Source: LVI-A0039 sp033105485
Lineage (GTDB): Bacteria; Bacillota_I; Bacilli_A; UBA3375
DNA: 64,000 bases
Assembly (NCBI GenBank): GCA_033105485.1
Contig: CP136956.1
Coordinates: 124,001 to 188,000, forward strand
Direction of reading: 5' to 3'
Shown: positions 1-9,388 of the stretch, one piece after another
How positions within the stretch are numbered: the stretch's first letter is position 1
How the letters are laid out: each line of letters opens with the position of its first letter
Position numbers and translations under genes: made by a program
The notes under the pieces: model-generated
Database searches by the model: none
Told to the model about the DNA's origin: nothing
The model's input: the letters and a program-made list of their open reading frames with translations, nothing else

Positions 1-166
1 ATTTATATATCTTCTTCTCACTACTTACTGTAAATGAGGGATTGTTATCTGAGTGGAAAGGACATAATCCTACATAATTTCGTCCTTTGGCTTCCAGATC
101 AATTACACTACTAATTTCATCAACGATGTCAATGCTATCAACAAGTTTGTCTCGATTATTACTCAA
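1..166 (-). CDS. dnaG: DNA primase DnaG, N-terminal part (cut by window edge)
   Basis: Only the first 55 codons are in the window. The translation has the CHC2 zinc-finger start of bacterial primases: a helix ending IVDEI, then KGRNYVGLCPFH and PSFTVSSEKKIYK, which supplies the first Cys and His zinc ligands. DnaG makes the RNA primers for lagging-strand synthesis at the fork with the DnaB-type helicase. The likely start is TTG at 166, because GGAGG lies 8 bases upstream and no ATG exists in frame. It overlaps the end of the preceding gene by 8 bases, so translation is probably coupled. In related bacteria rpoD follows dnaG; that part is outside the window. Family call is firm; the TTG start is inferred. 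Confidence 0.85.
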   Translation of the reverse strand, partial: MSNNRDKLVDSIDIVDEISSVIDLEAKGRNYVGLCPFHSDNNPSFTVSSEKKIYK

Positions 167-1001
167 AGTCACTATCCTCCGTAAATAAGTTTTTAACATC
201 TATAATAGATTGAACTTGGTTTGTCTCTTCTGGTGCATCATAAACTGGTGCAACATAGCGGCTTCCTTTTTTACTACTCGCCTCTTTTTGTAATTTAATT
301 AATTCGATTGCTGCCTTAACATCTGTAATATTATGTTTCTTTAAATTATTCAATAATATTTCAACAAATTCATAACTTAAATTATAGTAAGTGCTCGTAC
401 TAATCGCATAATCAATTGCAAAGTTAAAAAGTGCTAAGTCAAAATCATAAGTATTTATCATATCAAATACTTGATCGAAATCTTTTCTTGTTAAACGCTT
501 ATCATGCATCACAATTGTTTCAAATGGTGTGATTGCATACATTAAATCAAGAAAATCCTGTTCACTGTTAACTTCAGTGATCGGCAGCTTTCGATAAGTA
601 TAATTATCAAAACAAACTGTAATTAAGTTATGTTTAAATGATTTCTTATCAGAACTGCGTTCAGTAATTGACTTTAGTTTTGTATCATTTAATTGGAAAC
701 ATAATTGTATTTGTTTATTTTTACTAATGTTAACTAATTTTGACGTAGATTTAGTATCGCCATTAATAATATTGATAACCAATGAATCATGTTCATTGGT
801 TTCCTTTATGTTAAATACATTTTTTTTAACTAATTGTTTTAAAACTTCTGCAATTTGATGCGGGTCATTTGCTCCAAACACAGAATCAAATGAATTAACA
901 CCTTTGTTATTATGCATTGATAATAACGATATTAATCCATTTTCAGCAAGTGTAAGAGCTGGATTTATATTTAAAGATTGACATTCAACATTTACCTTCA
1001 T
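159..1001 (-). CDS. DnaB/DnaD-like replication initiation protein
   Basis: A 280-residue protein directly upstream of dnaG. Its C-terminal half (about 165-240) contains a helical stretch with YEFVEILLNNLKKHNI followed by an Ala/Ile-rich helix. This resembles the Y-x3-IL-x-NW-x3-GI core of the DnaB_2/DnaD domain of Bacillus primosome loaders, with Asn-Leu in place of the usual Asn-Trp. Such proteins help load the replicative helicase at oriC and at stalled forks. The N-terminal half has a winged-helix-like composition but no motif I can name. It shares one base with the upstream ispA stop (TAATG) and overlaps dnaG by 8 bases, so the three are probably one operon. The assignment rests on a weak motif plus location; a profile search would settle it. 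Confidence 0.5.
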   Translation of the reverse strand: MKVNVECQSLNINPALTLAENGLISLLSMHNNKGVNSFDSVFGANDPHQIAEVLKQLVKKNVFNIKETNEHDSLVINIINGDTKSTSKLVNISKNKQIQLCFQLNDTKLKSITERSSDKKSFKHNLITVCFDNYTYRKLPITEVNSEQDFLDLMYAITPFETIVMHDKRLTRKDFDQVFDMINTYDFDLALFNFAIDYAISTSTYYNLSYEFVEILLNNLKKHNITDVKAAIELIKLQKEASSKKGSRYVAPVYDAPEETNQVQSIIDVKNLFTEDSDFE

Positions 1002-1825
1002 TAACCCTCTCTTTGCACTATTGTTTTTATTAACCTTTGAGTATTAGGATAATCTCTAAAACCATCCATAATCTCATCTCCTAGTATTTGTATATACTGT
1101 TCTAACGCTTCTTTTCCGAACAGTTTAGTATATGTTACTTTATCTTCATCTGCACACGTTGCTTTCCCCATTTTAGTTGAATCACCGTATGTATCTAAAT
1201 AATCATCTTGAATTTGATAGAACAGTCCAAGATTACGTGCTGCTTGTAAACAGTCTGAATCAATTGTTTCACAAATAATTTGTGCACATTTGATTGGTAG
1301 CTCCAACATCATCGCTGTTTTTTTGTCATGAATAATTTTTAATGTTTCTAATCCTAAATTTGGATCATTTTCATTTTTCACATCCATAACTTGACCACCA
1401 ATCATTCCACTAATTCCAGCAGCTTCCGTTGTTGCTTTAATCAATTCAACAATAATGTTAGCTGGTGCATCCAATTTTGCAATAAGATCAAATGCTTGTG
1501 TAAGTAATCCATCTCCTGCTAAAATTGCAATATCTTCACCATATACTTTATGACAAGTTAACTTACCACGTCGGTAGTCATCATCATCCATTGCTGGTAA
1601 ATCATCATGAACTAACGAATAAGTATGAATCATTTCAATTGCTAATGCAACATTATAATATTGATCATTAATTCCTAAGTCCTTTAGCATAGTCCAAAAT
1701 AACATTGGTCTAAATAATTTTCCATTGCTATCAAAACTATACTTCAAAGCAGCTTCAAGTGTAGGCTCTGTTTGTAGAGACTCAATATAGTTATTGTAAT
1801 ACTCATAAAACTGTTTATTTTGCAT
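1001..1825 (-). CDS. ispA: Farnesyl/geranyl diphosphate synthase
   Basis: A 274-residue short-chain polyprenyl synthase that condenses IPP with DMAPP/GPP to make farnesyl diphosphate, the precursor for undecaprenyl and quinone side chains. Seen directly: GKLFRP at 35-40 (IPP-binding basic residues), the first Asp-rich motif DDLPAMD at 74-80, RRG just after it, GQVMD near 145, a KT pair at 169-170 and the second Asp-rich motif DDYLD at 207-211. Length is slightly short of the usual 290-300, with a compact N terminus. The gene ends one base into the next gene. It may supply prenyl chains to the UbiA-type enzyme encoded near 60 kb, which is inference. Confidence 0.93.
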   Translation of the reverse strand: MQNKQFYEYYNNYIESLQTEPTLEAALKYSFDSNGKLFRPMLFWTMLKDLGINDQYYNVALAIEMIHTYSLVHDDLPAMDDDDYRRGKLTCHKVYGEDIAILAGDGLLTQAFDLIAKLDAPANIIVELIKATTEAAGISGMIGGQVMDVKNENDPNLGLETLKIIHDKKTAMMLELPIKCAQIICETIDSDCLQAARNLGLFYQIQDDYLDTYGDSTKMGKATCADEDKVTYTKLFGKEALEQYIQILGDEIMDGFRDYPNTQRLIKTIVQREG

Positions 1826-1831
1826 TAGCTA

Positions 1832-2134
1832 TTAGTTCTCCATTTCAAAGTTAGTTTCTTCAAAAGTTGCTAACATTTCTTCTACTAAAGCCCACTCTTC
1901 ATCAGCTGTTTCAGAAATTTCAATTAAGTTACCAATTGAACCATCTTCTAATTCCTCGTATTTATATGCTAAAACATTGTACTCATCTTCTAAATCTTCA
2001 ACTTCATCAAATTCAGTTGTTAATGTTAAAAGAACATAGTTTTCTCCATCGTTTTCAAATGTAAATACTACTTCTGCTAATACTTCTGTATCATCTTCAC
2101 CAACTAATGTGATGTACTTATCTTCGTTTGTCAT
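1832..2134 (-). CDS. yrzB: DUF1292 family protein YrzB
   Basis: A 100-residue, very acidic protein beginning ITLVGEDDTE and holding the central pattern NDGENYVLL and EYNVLAYKYEE. It matches the DUF1292/UPF0473 family found downstream of ruvX in most Bacillota. The molecular role is unknown. It lies 7 bases after ruvX in the conserved order ireB-ruvX-yrzB, and the operon context is the main support beyond the sequence pattern. No membrane segment or signal peptide. Confidence 0.85.
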   Translation of the reverse strand: MTNEDKYITLVGEDDTEVLAEVVFTFENDGENYVLLTLTTEFDEVEDLEDEYNVLAYKYEELEDGSIGNLIEISETADEEWALVEEMLATFEETNFEMEN

Positions 2135-2141
2135 TCTACTC

Positions 2142-2540
2142 CTAATTATAATCTAAGTAATTTTGTAAGATAATTGCGGCTGCACGATCATCAATACGTT
2201 CATCTTTAGATTTTACTAATTTCATCGCTTCTTTTACTTTTTTTGAAGACTCGCGTTCATCTTCAAAAACAATTGGTATGCTTACATGTTCCTTCAAGCT
2301 GTCAACAAATTGATATACTCGCTCCGCTTGGAAGCCAACACTACCATTCATATTGAGAGGTAAGCCAACAATAATTTTGCTTACCGATTCCTTTTTTATA
2401 ATTTTAAGTAATTCTTCAATTACCACTTGATCATTATCATCATGCTTAATGATTTCACGTGGGGATGCTAAAATTTGCATTGGATCACTTAAAGCAATTC
2501 CAACACGTTTCTCCCCATAGTCGATTCCTAATGCCCTCAT
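2142..2540 (-). CDS. ruvX: Putative pre-16S rRNA nuclease RuvX/YqgF
   Basis: A 132-residue RNase H-fold protein of the YqgF/YrrK family, thought to process the 5' end of 16S rRNA (earlier called a Holliday junction resolvase). The catalytic acids are visible: Asp7 in GIDYGEKRVGIA, the EDER segment at 93-96 and Asp117-Asp118 in DDRAAAIILQNYLD. IVGLPLNMNG at 57-66 is the usual conserved loop. Full family length. It shares one base with the ireB stop codon, so the two are translationally coupled. Confidence 0.93.
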   Translation of the reverse strand: MRALGIDYGEKRVGIALSDPMQILASPREIIKHDDNDQVVIEELLKIIKKESVSKIIVGLPLNMNGSVGFQAERVYQFVDSLKEHVSIPIVFEDERESSKKVKEAMKLVKSKDERIDDRAAAIILQNYLDYN

Positions 2541-2782
2541 TATTTAAGGAAACTCTCAATTAATTCAGAAAGAATTTCTTCTCTAGGAATTTGTCTAATG
2601 ATATTTCTAGCATTTCCGTTTCTTGGAATGTAAGAAGGGTCTCCTGAGATTATATAACCAGAAATTTGTTCTTTGGCGTTATAACCTTTCTCCTCCATAG
2701 CATCAACAACTTGTTGTAATATTTCACGTGTTGAAAGCCCTGTATTGTTATGTACTTTAATTTCAATAGTTCCACTATCCAT
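2540..2782 (-). CDS. ireB: IreB family regulatory phosphoprotein
   Basis: An 80-residue protein with the family signature GYxxxEQISGYIISGDPSYIPR and a C-terminal IPREEILSELIESFLK helix. IreB/YrzL is a substrate of the PASTA-type Ser/Thr kinase IreK/PrkC in Enterococcus and affects cephalosporin resistance there; the role here is inferred from the family. A short Thr-rich N terminus, where phosphorylation occurs in the homologue, is present (one Thr at position 4, Ser/Thr at 17-18). First gene of the ireB-ruvX-yrzB operon. In Bacillus alaS precedes it, but here a terminator and ytxH do. Confidence 0.9.
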   Translation of the reverse strand: MDSGTIEIKVHNNTGLSTREILQQVVDAMEEKGYNAKEQISGYIISGDPSYIPRNGNARNIIRQIPREEILSELIESFLK

Positions 2783-2798
2783 GTTTTCCTCCTATATT

Positions 2799-2838
2799 TA
2801 AAAAAGAGAAAACGATCTTTTAAGATAAGATCATTTTC
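2799..2838 (-). terminator. Rho-independent terminator after ytxH
   Basis: On the minus strand a 10-bp stem (AAATGATCTT pairing with AAGATCGTTT, one G-U) with a 7-base loop is followed by TCTCTTTTTT. It separates ytxH from the ireB operon. Confidence 0.75.
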
Positions 2839-2849
2839 TAGAATATTTA

Positions 2850-3257
2850 TTACTCAGCAGCGTTTAATGCTTCGTTTAATTCTTCTAATTCAGCTACAAC
2901 TTCTTCTTTTACTGCTTCAATGTTAGTTTCAAACTCACCAGCAGTTTCAGGCGTTACTTTTTCAGCTTTAGCTTTAAATTCTTCAACAGCTGCTTTAGCT
3001 TCTTCTTTTAATTCAGCAACTCTTGAGTTAATTGTACTTAACGCTTCATCTAAGTTAACTTTAGTTTCTGAAGCTTTCTCACTTGCCGCTTCGTAAGTTT
3101 CGTCAAATTTATTACGTCCTTCTTCATATAATGTTTCAGCTTCTTTTTTAATATCAGAACGTAAGTCAGCTCCGTTTTTAGGTGTAGTTAAAGCAACTGC
3201 AACTCCAGTTGCCACCCCTCCAATTAATGCTCCTAATGCAAAATCTCTAGCTCTCAT
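2850..3257 (-). CDS. YtxH-domain protein
   Basis: A 135-residue protein with an N-terminal Gly/Ala-rich hydrophobic segment (GALIGGVATGVAVALTTP, about 9-26) followed by a Lys/Glu/Ala-rich amphipathic region predicted to be a long coiled coil. This is the YtxH layout (membrane anchor or glycine-zipper start, KNGADLR motif, charged helix). Members are linked to general stress in Bacillus; the exact role is unknown. It is monocistronic, with a strong sigma-A-type promoter upstream and a terminator downstream. SD AGGAGG sits 6 bases before the ATG. Confidence 0.8.
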   Translation of the reverse strand: MRARDFALGALIGGVATGVAVALTTPKNGADLRSDIKKEAETLYEEGRNKFDETYEAASEKASETKVNLDEALSTINSRVAELKEEAKAAVEEFKAKAEKVTPETAGEFETNIEAVKEEVVAELEELNEALNAAE

Positions 3258-3290
3258 GTAGCCTCCTGTATCATTTTATACTCATAATTT

Positions 3291-3319
3291 ATTATAGCAC
3301 GTAACAACAATTTTTTCAA
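3291..3319 (-). promoter_or_regulatory. Sigma-A-type promoter of ytxH
   Basis: Minus strand TTGAAA (3314-3319), 17-base spacer, TGC-TATAAT (TATAAT at 3291-3296). The -10 box is perfect and has a TG extension. Confidence 0.75.
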
Positions 3320-3356
3320 AAGAAATATGCCAACTAAATTTAATTAGTCAGCATAT
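3318..3356 (-). terminator. Terminator of the 550-residue membrane protein gene
   Basis: Minus-strand inverted repeat at 3325-3356, 13 pairs including two G-U, A/T-rich loop of about 6 bases, then TTTCTTTTG. It lies just downstream of the stop at 3375 and just upstream of the ytxH promoter. Confidence 0.7.
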
Positions 3357-3374
3357 TAATATTTTCTTATTTTA

Positions 3375-5027
3375 TTAAATAGTTTTGTTTTCAAATTCTA
3401 AGATTTGGATTGTATCTCCAGCTGTGTTTGAGACCTTGAATTTAACCTCATCACCTGGCTGTGTTAAATACAATTCATTAGTAATATCTGTCTCGCACAT
3501 ATAGAAGCTCTCGTCACCTTTGAACTTAATATATGCGATACCATCAATAATATTAATTCGCTCAATTTCCGCTGTTTGCTCCTCAATATTAGTTGTATCT
3601 TCCTTAACTAATTTCCCTGTATCTTTTAGACTTGTATAGAAATCTTGTCTAGCACTTGAGACTGTATCTCCAATTCCGACAACATCATAGTTTTCAACTG
3701 AAACATATGCGTATTGCTTAACTAGCCCTTCTGCATCTTTAAGCGTCATAAAGTATGTAGGTTCTCCATATACATTTAAAAGAATTGGGAATGTTGCAGA
3801 ATACTTATATTGTTGCACTTGACCCTCGGCACTTTTCATCGCTGCATTTTCAGTTGCTCCCGTTAATTTATAGAAGTAACTTTCTTTATCACGAAGCGAT
3901 ACAATCATCATCCCTACAGTACTTTGATCTGATTGGACTGAAGTAAGACCAGTGTATAAGTATGGCTCCCCATCAATAAATACATATGAGAATCCTGATG
4001 TCGGTGTTACCATTTCTTTTTGGGTAATGATACTGTTTAACCATCCATTTTTATAATATCCATAGTATTCAATTTGTTCCATAATAAATTTAGTTGGCCA
4101 TACACGTTCGATCCACTTAGGCATATCATCATCAATACCATATTTAATTGTTTCTCCAGTTTGAGCATCAACTGTAATAACACCAGTCGCTTGACGCCCT
4201 GCAAAAACATTAAATGCTGGTGCATACGTTGTTACAACCCAATACGGATTCCCTTCATCATCAATTTCAAATGAAAAATCAGTAAGTCCAGTTGTCATAT
4301 TTCCATTTAAATACACATGACGTTTAATATTTTTAAACCAGTATGAATCGTTTGTATACTTAAGTTTTAATTCTTGACCATTTAATTCCGTTACTAAACG
4401 AACATCACTTGGATTTGTCGCAGACACATATACATACCCTGGCGCTCCGTCACGGTTTTGGAACCATTTAAAGAAACTTAATGGTTCTAATGGCGCAACC
4501 CAAGCTAAATCATCTGCTGTTGTAATGAAGTAATATTCTCCTACTGTATATTGTGAACCTAGTCCTAATTGATCCCCAAGCATCTTATCACCTAATGTTT
4601 CAGCTAAAGCCTGATCAACAACTGGAATCTTACTATCATCAATTGCTGGCGGATTAGTCGCATAAGTTTCCTCTGTAACATCTCCTAATAAATTATAGTA
4701 TTTAGAACTCCATAAGATTGGAGTTGAACTTATAAATAACATCACAAATACAAGTCCGTAAAGTGCAATTATATAATGCCCTTTTACTTTTTCAGCTGCT
4801 ACTACAAAATAAATAACAGTAATGATAATTAAAAATAGCCAAATACTCTCTTTATAAATTGGATTAAAAATTGGCATATAAACAATTAACCCTAAAACAA
4901 TTAATACAATTAATGGAATAATTGCTAAAACTTTATATTTAAGCGGAACTTTTACATTTGGGCGCTTAAAATTTGTTTTAAATTCCTTTGCATCTTCAAA
5001 TTTAATATCTTCTTTATTTTCTTCCAT
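3375..5027 (-). CDS. Large membrane protein of unknown function
   Basis: 550 residues. A cytoplasmic, charged N terminus (about 1-30) is followed by three hydrophobic segments near 33-52, 62-80 and 85-102. A long extracytoplasmic region of about 430 residues follows. In it one sees VDAQTGETIKYGIDDDMPKWIE, a PepSY-like pattern, and many Tyr/Thr-rich beta strands. No catalytic motif was recognised. It starts 9 bases after polC ends (start ATG at 5027, SD AGGAG) and appears to be the last gene of the rnmV-ksgA-polC operon, closed by the hairpin at 3325-3356. The position suggests a housekeeping envelope role, but this is inference. Confidence 0.6.
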   Translation of the reverse strand: MEENKEDIKFEDAKEFKTNFKRPNVKVPLKYKVLAIIPLIVLIVLGLIVYMPIFNPIYKESIWLFLIIITVIYFVVAAEKVKGHYIIALYGLVFVMLFISSTPILWSSKYYNLLGDVTEETYATNPPAIDDSKIPVVDQALAETLGDKMLGDQLGLGSQYTVGEYYFITTADDLAWVAPLEPLSFFKWFQNRDGAPGYVYVSATNPSDVRLVTELNGQELKLKYTNDSYWFKNIKRHVYLNGNMTTGLTDFSFEIDDEGNPYWVVTTYAPAFNVFAGRQATGVITVDAQTGETIKYGIDDDMPKWIERVWPTKFIMEQIEYYGYYKNGWLNSIITQKEMVTPTSGFSYVFIDGEPYLYTGLTSVQSDQSTVGMMIVSLRDKESYFYKLTGATENAAMKSAEGQVQQYKYSATFPILLNVYGEPTYFMTLKDAEGLVKQYAYVSVENYDVVGIGDTVSSARQDFYTSLKDTGKLVKEDTTNIEEQTAEIERINIIDGIAYIKFKGDESFYMCETDITNELYLTQPGDEVKFKVSNTAGDTIQILEFENKTI

Positions 5028-5035
5028 GTTTACTC

Positions 5036-8000
5036 CTAAAATAAACTAACTTGATTATCTTCTTCTAAACCTTCAAATACATTAAATACTTCAAGTTGTT
5101 CAAAACATTTCTTTTTAACTTTTGTACGTTTCTTGAAATCTTCCTTAGTCATAAATGGACCTTCCTCACGCTCCTCAACAATCCTAATCGCTTCCTTTTC
5201 TCCAAGTCCGTCAATTGTTGAGAATGGCATAACTAAACCAGTCTTATCATCATTTACAACGAAGTTAAACGCTTCAGATTTTTCAATATTAAATGTATCG
5301 AATGTAAATCCACGTTCTACCATTTCTAATGACATTTTAAGTGAGTTTAAAATACTTTTACGCTTAACATCACTCATCTCATCATCAAAATTATTAATCA
5401 TTTCAATTTTATTTTTCAAACTTTCACTACCACGAATCATACTCGGTGCATCAAAGTCATTAACCCTTGATGAAAAATATGCTGCATAGTACTCAAGCGG
5501 ATGATAAACCTTATAATAAGCAATACGTAATGCCATTAATACATAGGCTGCGGCATGGGCTTTCGGGAACATATATTTAATCTTTTGACAAGATTCAATA
5601 TACCAATCTGGTACTCCCTCTTTCTTCATGATTGCAATTTCCGCATCACTTACCCCTTTACCTTTACGTACTTTCTCCATAATTGTAAAGGCACTTGATG
5701 GTTCTACCCCTTGATACATTAAGTATACCATGATGTCATCACGACAACCGATTACTTCCTTAAGAACACAAGTTCCTTCATCAATTAAATCCTTAGCGTT
5801 ACCTAACCATACATCAGTACCGTGTGATAATCCAGAAATTTGAACAAGTTCACTAAACGTACTTGGTTTTGTATCTTTAAGCATTTCCATAACGAATCCA
5901 GTACCAAACTCAGGTACCCCTTGCGTTCCTAAATCACTCATAATCGCATCCGGTTCGACGCCAATTGATCCCGTTCCTGAGAATAATTCAATTACTTTTG
6001 GATCTGTAATATTAACATATTTAGGATCGATTCCTGTTAAGTCATATAATCTTTTTAACATTGTCGGATCATCGTGACCCAGAATATCTAATTTTAATAA
6101 GTTATCGTGAATCGCGTGGAAGTCGAAGTGCGTCGTTTGCCATGGTTGCTTCATATCTTCAGCTGGATAGGCAATCGGCGTAAACTCATAAATCTCACGG
6201 TGTGTCGGAACTACGATGATTCCTCCCGGGTGTTGTCCAGTTGTACGCTTGACTCCATCTAAGTTTTTACTAACATATAAGATATCACTCTTACGTGTTG
6301 GCTTGTCTAATAATTCAAAGTAGTTTCGAACATAAGCAAATGCTGTCTTTTCCGCAATCGTACCAATTGTACCTGCTCTAAACGCATGAGCGTAGTCAAA
6401 TAACTCCGGATCATTTAAACGCTCTCTACTTCTAACAAATTCAAAGGCTTGACCTTGGAACTCTCCAGAGAAGTTTAAATCGATATCGGGAACCTTATCC
6501 CCTTCGAATCCTAAGAACGTTTCGAAAGGAATATCCTGTCCATCACGAATCATATCAACATTACAAGTTGGACAATCTTTTGGTGGTAAGTCATACCCAC
6601 TACCATAACTACCATCCATTATCCATTCACTCTCTTTACACTTTGGACAAACATAGTGAGGAGGAAGTGGATTTACTTCGGTAATGTCCATGAACGTTGC
6701 AACTAAACTTGATCCTACTGAACCACGTGATCCTACTAAATATCCATTATCTAATGAGTGTTTTACCAGTTTATGAGAAATATAGTAAATAACACTAAAT
6801 CCATATTTGGTAATACTATTTACTTCTTTTTCTAAACGATCAACGATAATTTGCGGTAAATTCTCACCATAACGGTTATGAGCATAGTCATTTACCATGT
6901 TTACTAATTTATCGTCTACCCCTTCAATTTCTGGAGTAAATAAATCATCTGGGATAATCTTTAAAACGTCAACCATATCTTTGATGATATTCGTATTTGT
7001 AATAACTACTTCGTTTCGAGTTTCCTCATCTAAATAGCTAAACTCTTCAAGCATCTCCTCTGTTGATTTAAAAAACTGTCCTTGGTATTTTGCTTTTTTA
7101 CTAGCAACAAGTTTTTTGAATTTAATTTTATCAACAAACTCTTCAATACCTTCTTTGTTCTTTTTCGTTTTTGTTGCTTTAAAGTCTTTGGCCATGATAA
7201 TTTCTTTTGAAGTATATAGTTCCGGCTCTGTAAAGTGGGCATTACCACTTGCTACAACTTTAATACCTTTGCTATTTGCAATTTCGATAATTTTTTTATG
7301 CATTATCTCAACATCTTTAAAGTCTTTAAAAGTATCATTATCAATAAGTTCTGCATACTGACTCGGAGGCATAATTTCAATAAAGTCATAGAAATCAAAC
7401 TTACGTTTAAATTCATCATCAGTTAAATTTAAGTACGCGTCAATAATTTCACCATTTTGACAACCACTACTTACAACAATTAAATTTTCACGTAAGCGGT
7501 TAATATCAGACTTTAACATACGTGGTTCCATATGGTAATCACGTACATTTGATAAACTTACTAACTCATACATATCACGTAACGCTTCTTGTGTCTTAAC
7601 GTAAATAAGAGCATGGTTACCACGCGTTTTATTAACATCATTAGCTTCATTTAAGCCTGCTAGTGTTTCAATTCCTAAGTTTTCAACCTCGATTAACATC
7701 TTATCAAACATCTCAGCTGTTTTCTCTGCATCATAATCTGCACGGTGGTGATTCTTACTATCTAAAGCAACCCCATAGTGTTTACTTAAAATTTTAAGCG
7801 TATGATATGTACGATCTTTGTTTAAGAACCTTGAAAGTTCTAGAGTATCAATAACTGGATTATCAATCATATAGTTTAATTCACGTTTATAATTTGAATT
7901 CATAAACTGCATATCAAATTTCGCATTATGAGCAACTAAAACAGTTCCATCACAGAACTTTTTAAACTCTAAAAGTGCATCTTTAAGGTCTTGACCTGTT

Positions 8001-9388
8001 GCTAAATCATCATCAGTAATTCCAGTTAAACTAGTAGTGAAGTCACTAACTGGCTCATCAATTTTAATAAACGTTTGATAACTATCAATTACCATTCCGT
8101 CTTTAAGCTTAGTAGCACCAATCTCAATTAATTTATTCATATTTGCACTTAAACCAGTTGTCTCCGTATCGAATACAGTATATACTTGGTCTTTAAGTAA
8201 AGCATCAGTTGGATTAAAACATAAAATTGGATCATCAACGATTGTAGTTTCTACACCATATACAATTTTAAGTCCATACTTCTTCGCAATACTTTCTGCT
8301 TCAACGAAGGCTTGTACCCCATGGTGATCACTAACAGCAATTGCATCATGTCCAAAGTGTTTTGCAAGGCGCCCATACTCATCCATACTAGAAATACCAT
8401 TATTCTTACTCATTTTAGAGTGAACGTGTAATTCTGTACGCTTAATTTCACTATTATCAGAACGTGTTGTAAATGGCTTAGAGTTTTCTAAAATCATAAC
8501 ACTGTTCATCTCAATAACTTCATCACGAACGAACTTATCATAAGTACGTTTACCAGAAATCTTAACAACCATTCCTTTTTTCAGTTGTTGTAAATGTTGA
8601 AGTGTTGGTGGTTTACCCATAAATCCTGTGAATGATTTACAAGTCATCGTTGTACCATCTTCATCCGCTACCATCATTGTAAGTAGTGCTGTTTTCGGGA
8701 ATTCACGTAACTCAAGATCAAATATAACCCCTTCAAATACGGCATTATTAATCATATTATGTGGATCAACAACTTCTCTAAGTGGTAATGACTTACGAGA
8801 AGAAATATCATCTCCCCATGCCATTTTAGACTTAGCTTTCGGAGCTACTACAGGACGCTCAAGTTCTTTTTCACGTTTTGCAAAAATCTCTTCCATTTTG
8901 GCTTTAGCAACATCTTCATTTGTTTTTATAGTATTAAAGTTGACTTCTCGAATACCAATACGTCCAAACTCTTTTTTTAATAAAGGTAAACAACTGTTTA
9001 ATAAGTTTTGTTCGAAACTATTCATAATTTCAAAGTTAATACCTTCGTCGCTTACATTGTAACGAATAGCAGAAAGAGAACTGTCAATACGACCGTTCTT
9101 TTTTCTAAAATAATTAATATAGTGTAATATCTTATCGTTATCAATATTATTAAAGTTATTATCTTTTAAAGTTAAAGTAATAATTACAGATTTCACTTTT
9201 TCTTTAAAGTAATCATTAAACTTCTTATCGATTTCCATAAAGTAATCTGATGTTATAAGGCGATCACCTGCTAAGTTGACAATCCAACTACCAGCATATA
9301 AATCAACATCAACATTTCTAATAAATAACGGTTGATTAGCATCAACCGTTATTCCAATATCTTCAAATAGTTTATCTACTTGTTTCAT
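5036..9388 (-). CDS. polC: DNA polymerase III alpha subunit, PolC type
   Basis: 1450 residues, the normal PolC length. Domain order: N-terminal tau-binding-like region (1-210), OB domain (about 215-300), PHP domain opening with ELHVHSKMSKNNG (HVHS 321-324) and SDHHG at 353-357, and an inserted proofreading exonuclease from FDTETTG (406-412). The second PHP part, a Cys4 zinc module (CPKC...CPTC) and the palm with PDIDLNFSGE follow. FPKAHAAAYVLMA lies near the C terminus, and the beta-clamp motif QVSLF is at the extreme C terminus. PolC is the essential leading-strand replicase of low-GC Gram-positives. SD GAGAGG precedes the ATG, which lies inside the end of the upstream phosphoesterase gene. 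Confidence 0.97.
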   Translation of the reverse strand: MKQVDKLFEDIGITVDANQPLFIRNVDVDLYAGSWIVNLAGDRLITSDYFMEIDKKFNDYFKEKVKSVIITLTLKDNNFNNIDNDKILHYINYFRKKNGRIDSSLSAIRYNVSDEGINFEIMNSFEQNLLNSCLPLLKKEFGRIGIREVNFNTIKTNEDVAKAKMEEIFAKREKELERPVVAPKAKSKMAWGDDISSRKSLPLREVVDPHNMINNAVFEGVIFDLELREFPKTALLTMMVADEDGTTMTCKSFTGFMGKPPTLQHLQQLKKGMVVKISGKRTYDKFVRDEVIEMNSVMILENSKPFTTRSDNSEIKRTELHVHSKMSKNNGISSMDEYGRLAKHFGHDAIAVSDHHGVQAFVEAESIAKKYGLKIVYGVETTIVDDPILCFNPTDALLKDQVYTVFDTETTGLSANMNKLIEIGATKLKDGMVIDSYQTFIKIDEPVSDFTTSLTGITDDDLATGQDLKDALLEFKKFCDGTVLVAHNAKFDMQFMNSNYKRELNYMIDNPVIDTLELSRFLNKDRTYHTLKILSKHYGVALDSKNHHRADYDAEKTAEMFDKMLIEVENLGIETLAGLNEANDVNKTRGNHALIYVKTQEALRDMYELVSLSNVRDYHMEPRMLKSDINRLRENLIVVSSGCQNGEIIDAYLNLTDDEFKRKFDFYDFIEIMPPSQYAELIDNDTFKDFKDVEIMHKKIIEIANSKGIKVVASGNAHFTEPELYTSKEIIMAKDFKATKTKKNKEGIEEFVDKIKFKKLVASKKAKYQGQFFKSTEEMLEEFSYLDEETRNEVVITNTNIIKDMVDVLKIIPDDLFTPEIEGVDDKLVNMVNDYAHNRYGENLPQIIVDRLEKEVNSITKYGFSVIYYISHKLVKHSLDNGYLVGSRGSVGSSLVATFMDITEVNPLPPHYVCPKCKESEWIMDGSYGSGYDLPPKDCPTCNVDMIRDGQDIPFETFLGFEGDKVPDIDLNFSGEFQGQAFEFVRSRERLNDPELFDYAHAFRAGTIGTIAEKTAFAYVRNYFELLDKPTRKSDILYVSKNLDGVKRTTGQHPGGIIVVPTHREIYEFTPIAYPAEDMKQPWQTTHFDFHAIHDNLLKLDILGHDDPTMLKRLYDLTGIDPKYVNITDPKVIELFSGTGSIGVEPDAIMSDLGTQGVPEFGTGFVMEMLKDTKPSTFSELVQISGLSHGTDVWLGNAKDLIDEGTCVLKEVIGCRDDIMVYLMYQGVEPSSAFTIMEKVRKGKGVSDAEIAIMKKEGVPDWYIESCQKIKYMFPKAHAAAYVLMALRIAYYKVYHPLEYYAAYFSSRVNDFDAPSMIRGSESLKNKIEMINNFDDEMSDVKRKSILNSLKMSLEMVERGFTFDTFNIEKSEAFNFVVNDDKTGLVMPFSTIDGLGEKEAIRIVEEREEGPFMTKEDFKKRTKVKKKCFEQLEVFNVFEGLEEDNQVSLF

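Noticed and set aside
8628..9062. 144-codon plus-strand frame inside polC
   Set aside because: Antisense to a certain gene, Ser-rich composition typical of shadow frames, no SD.
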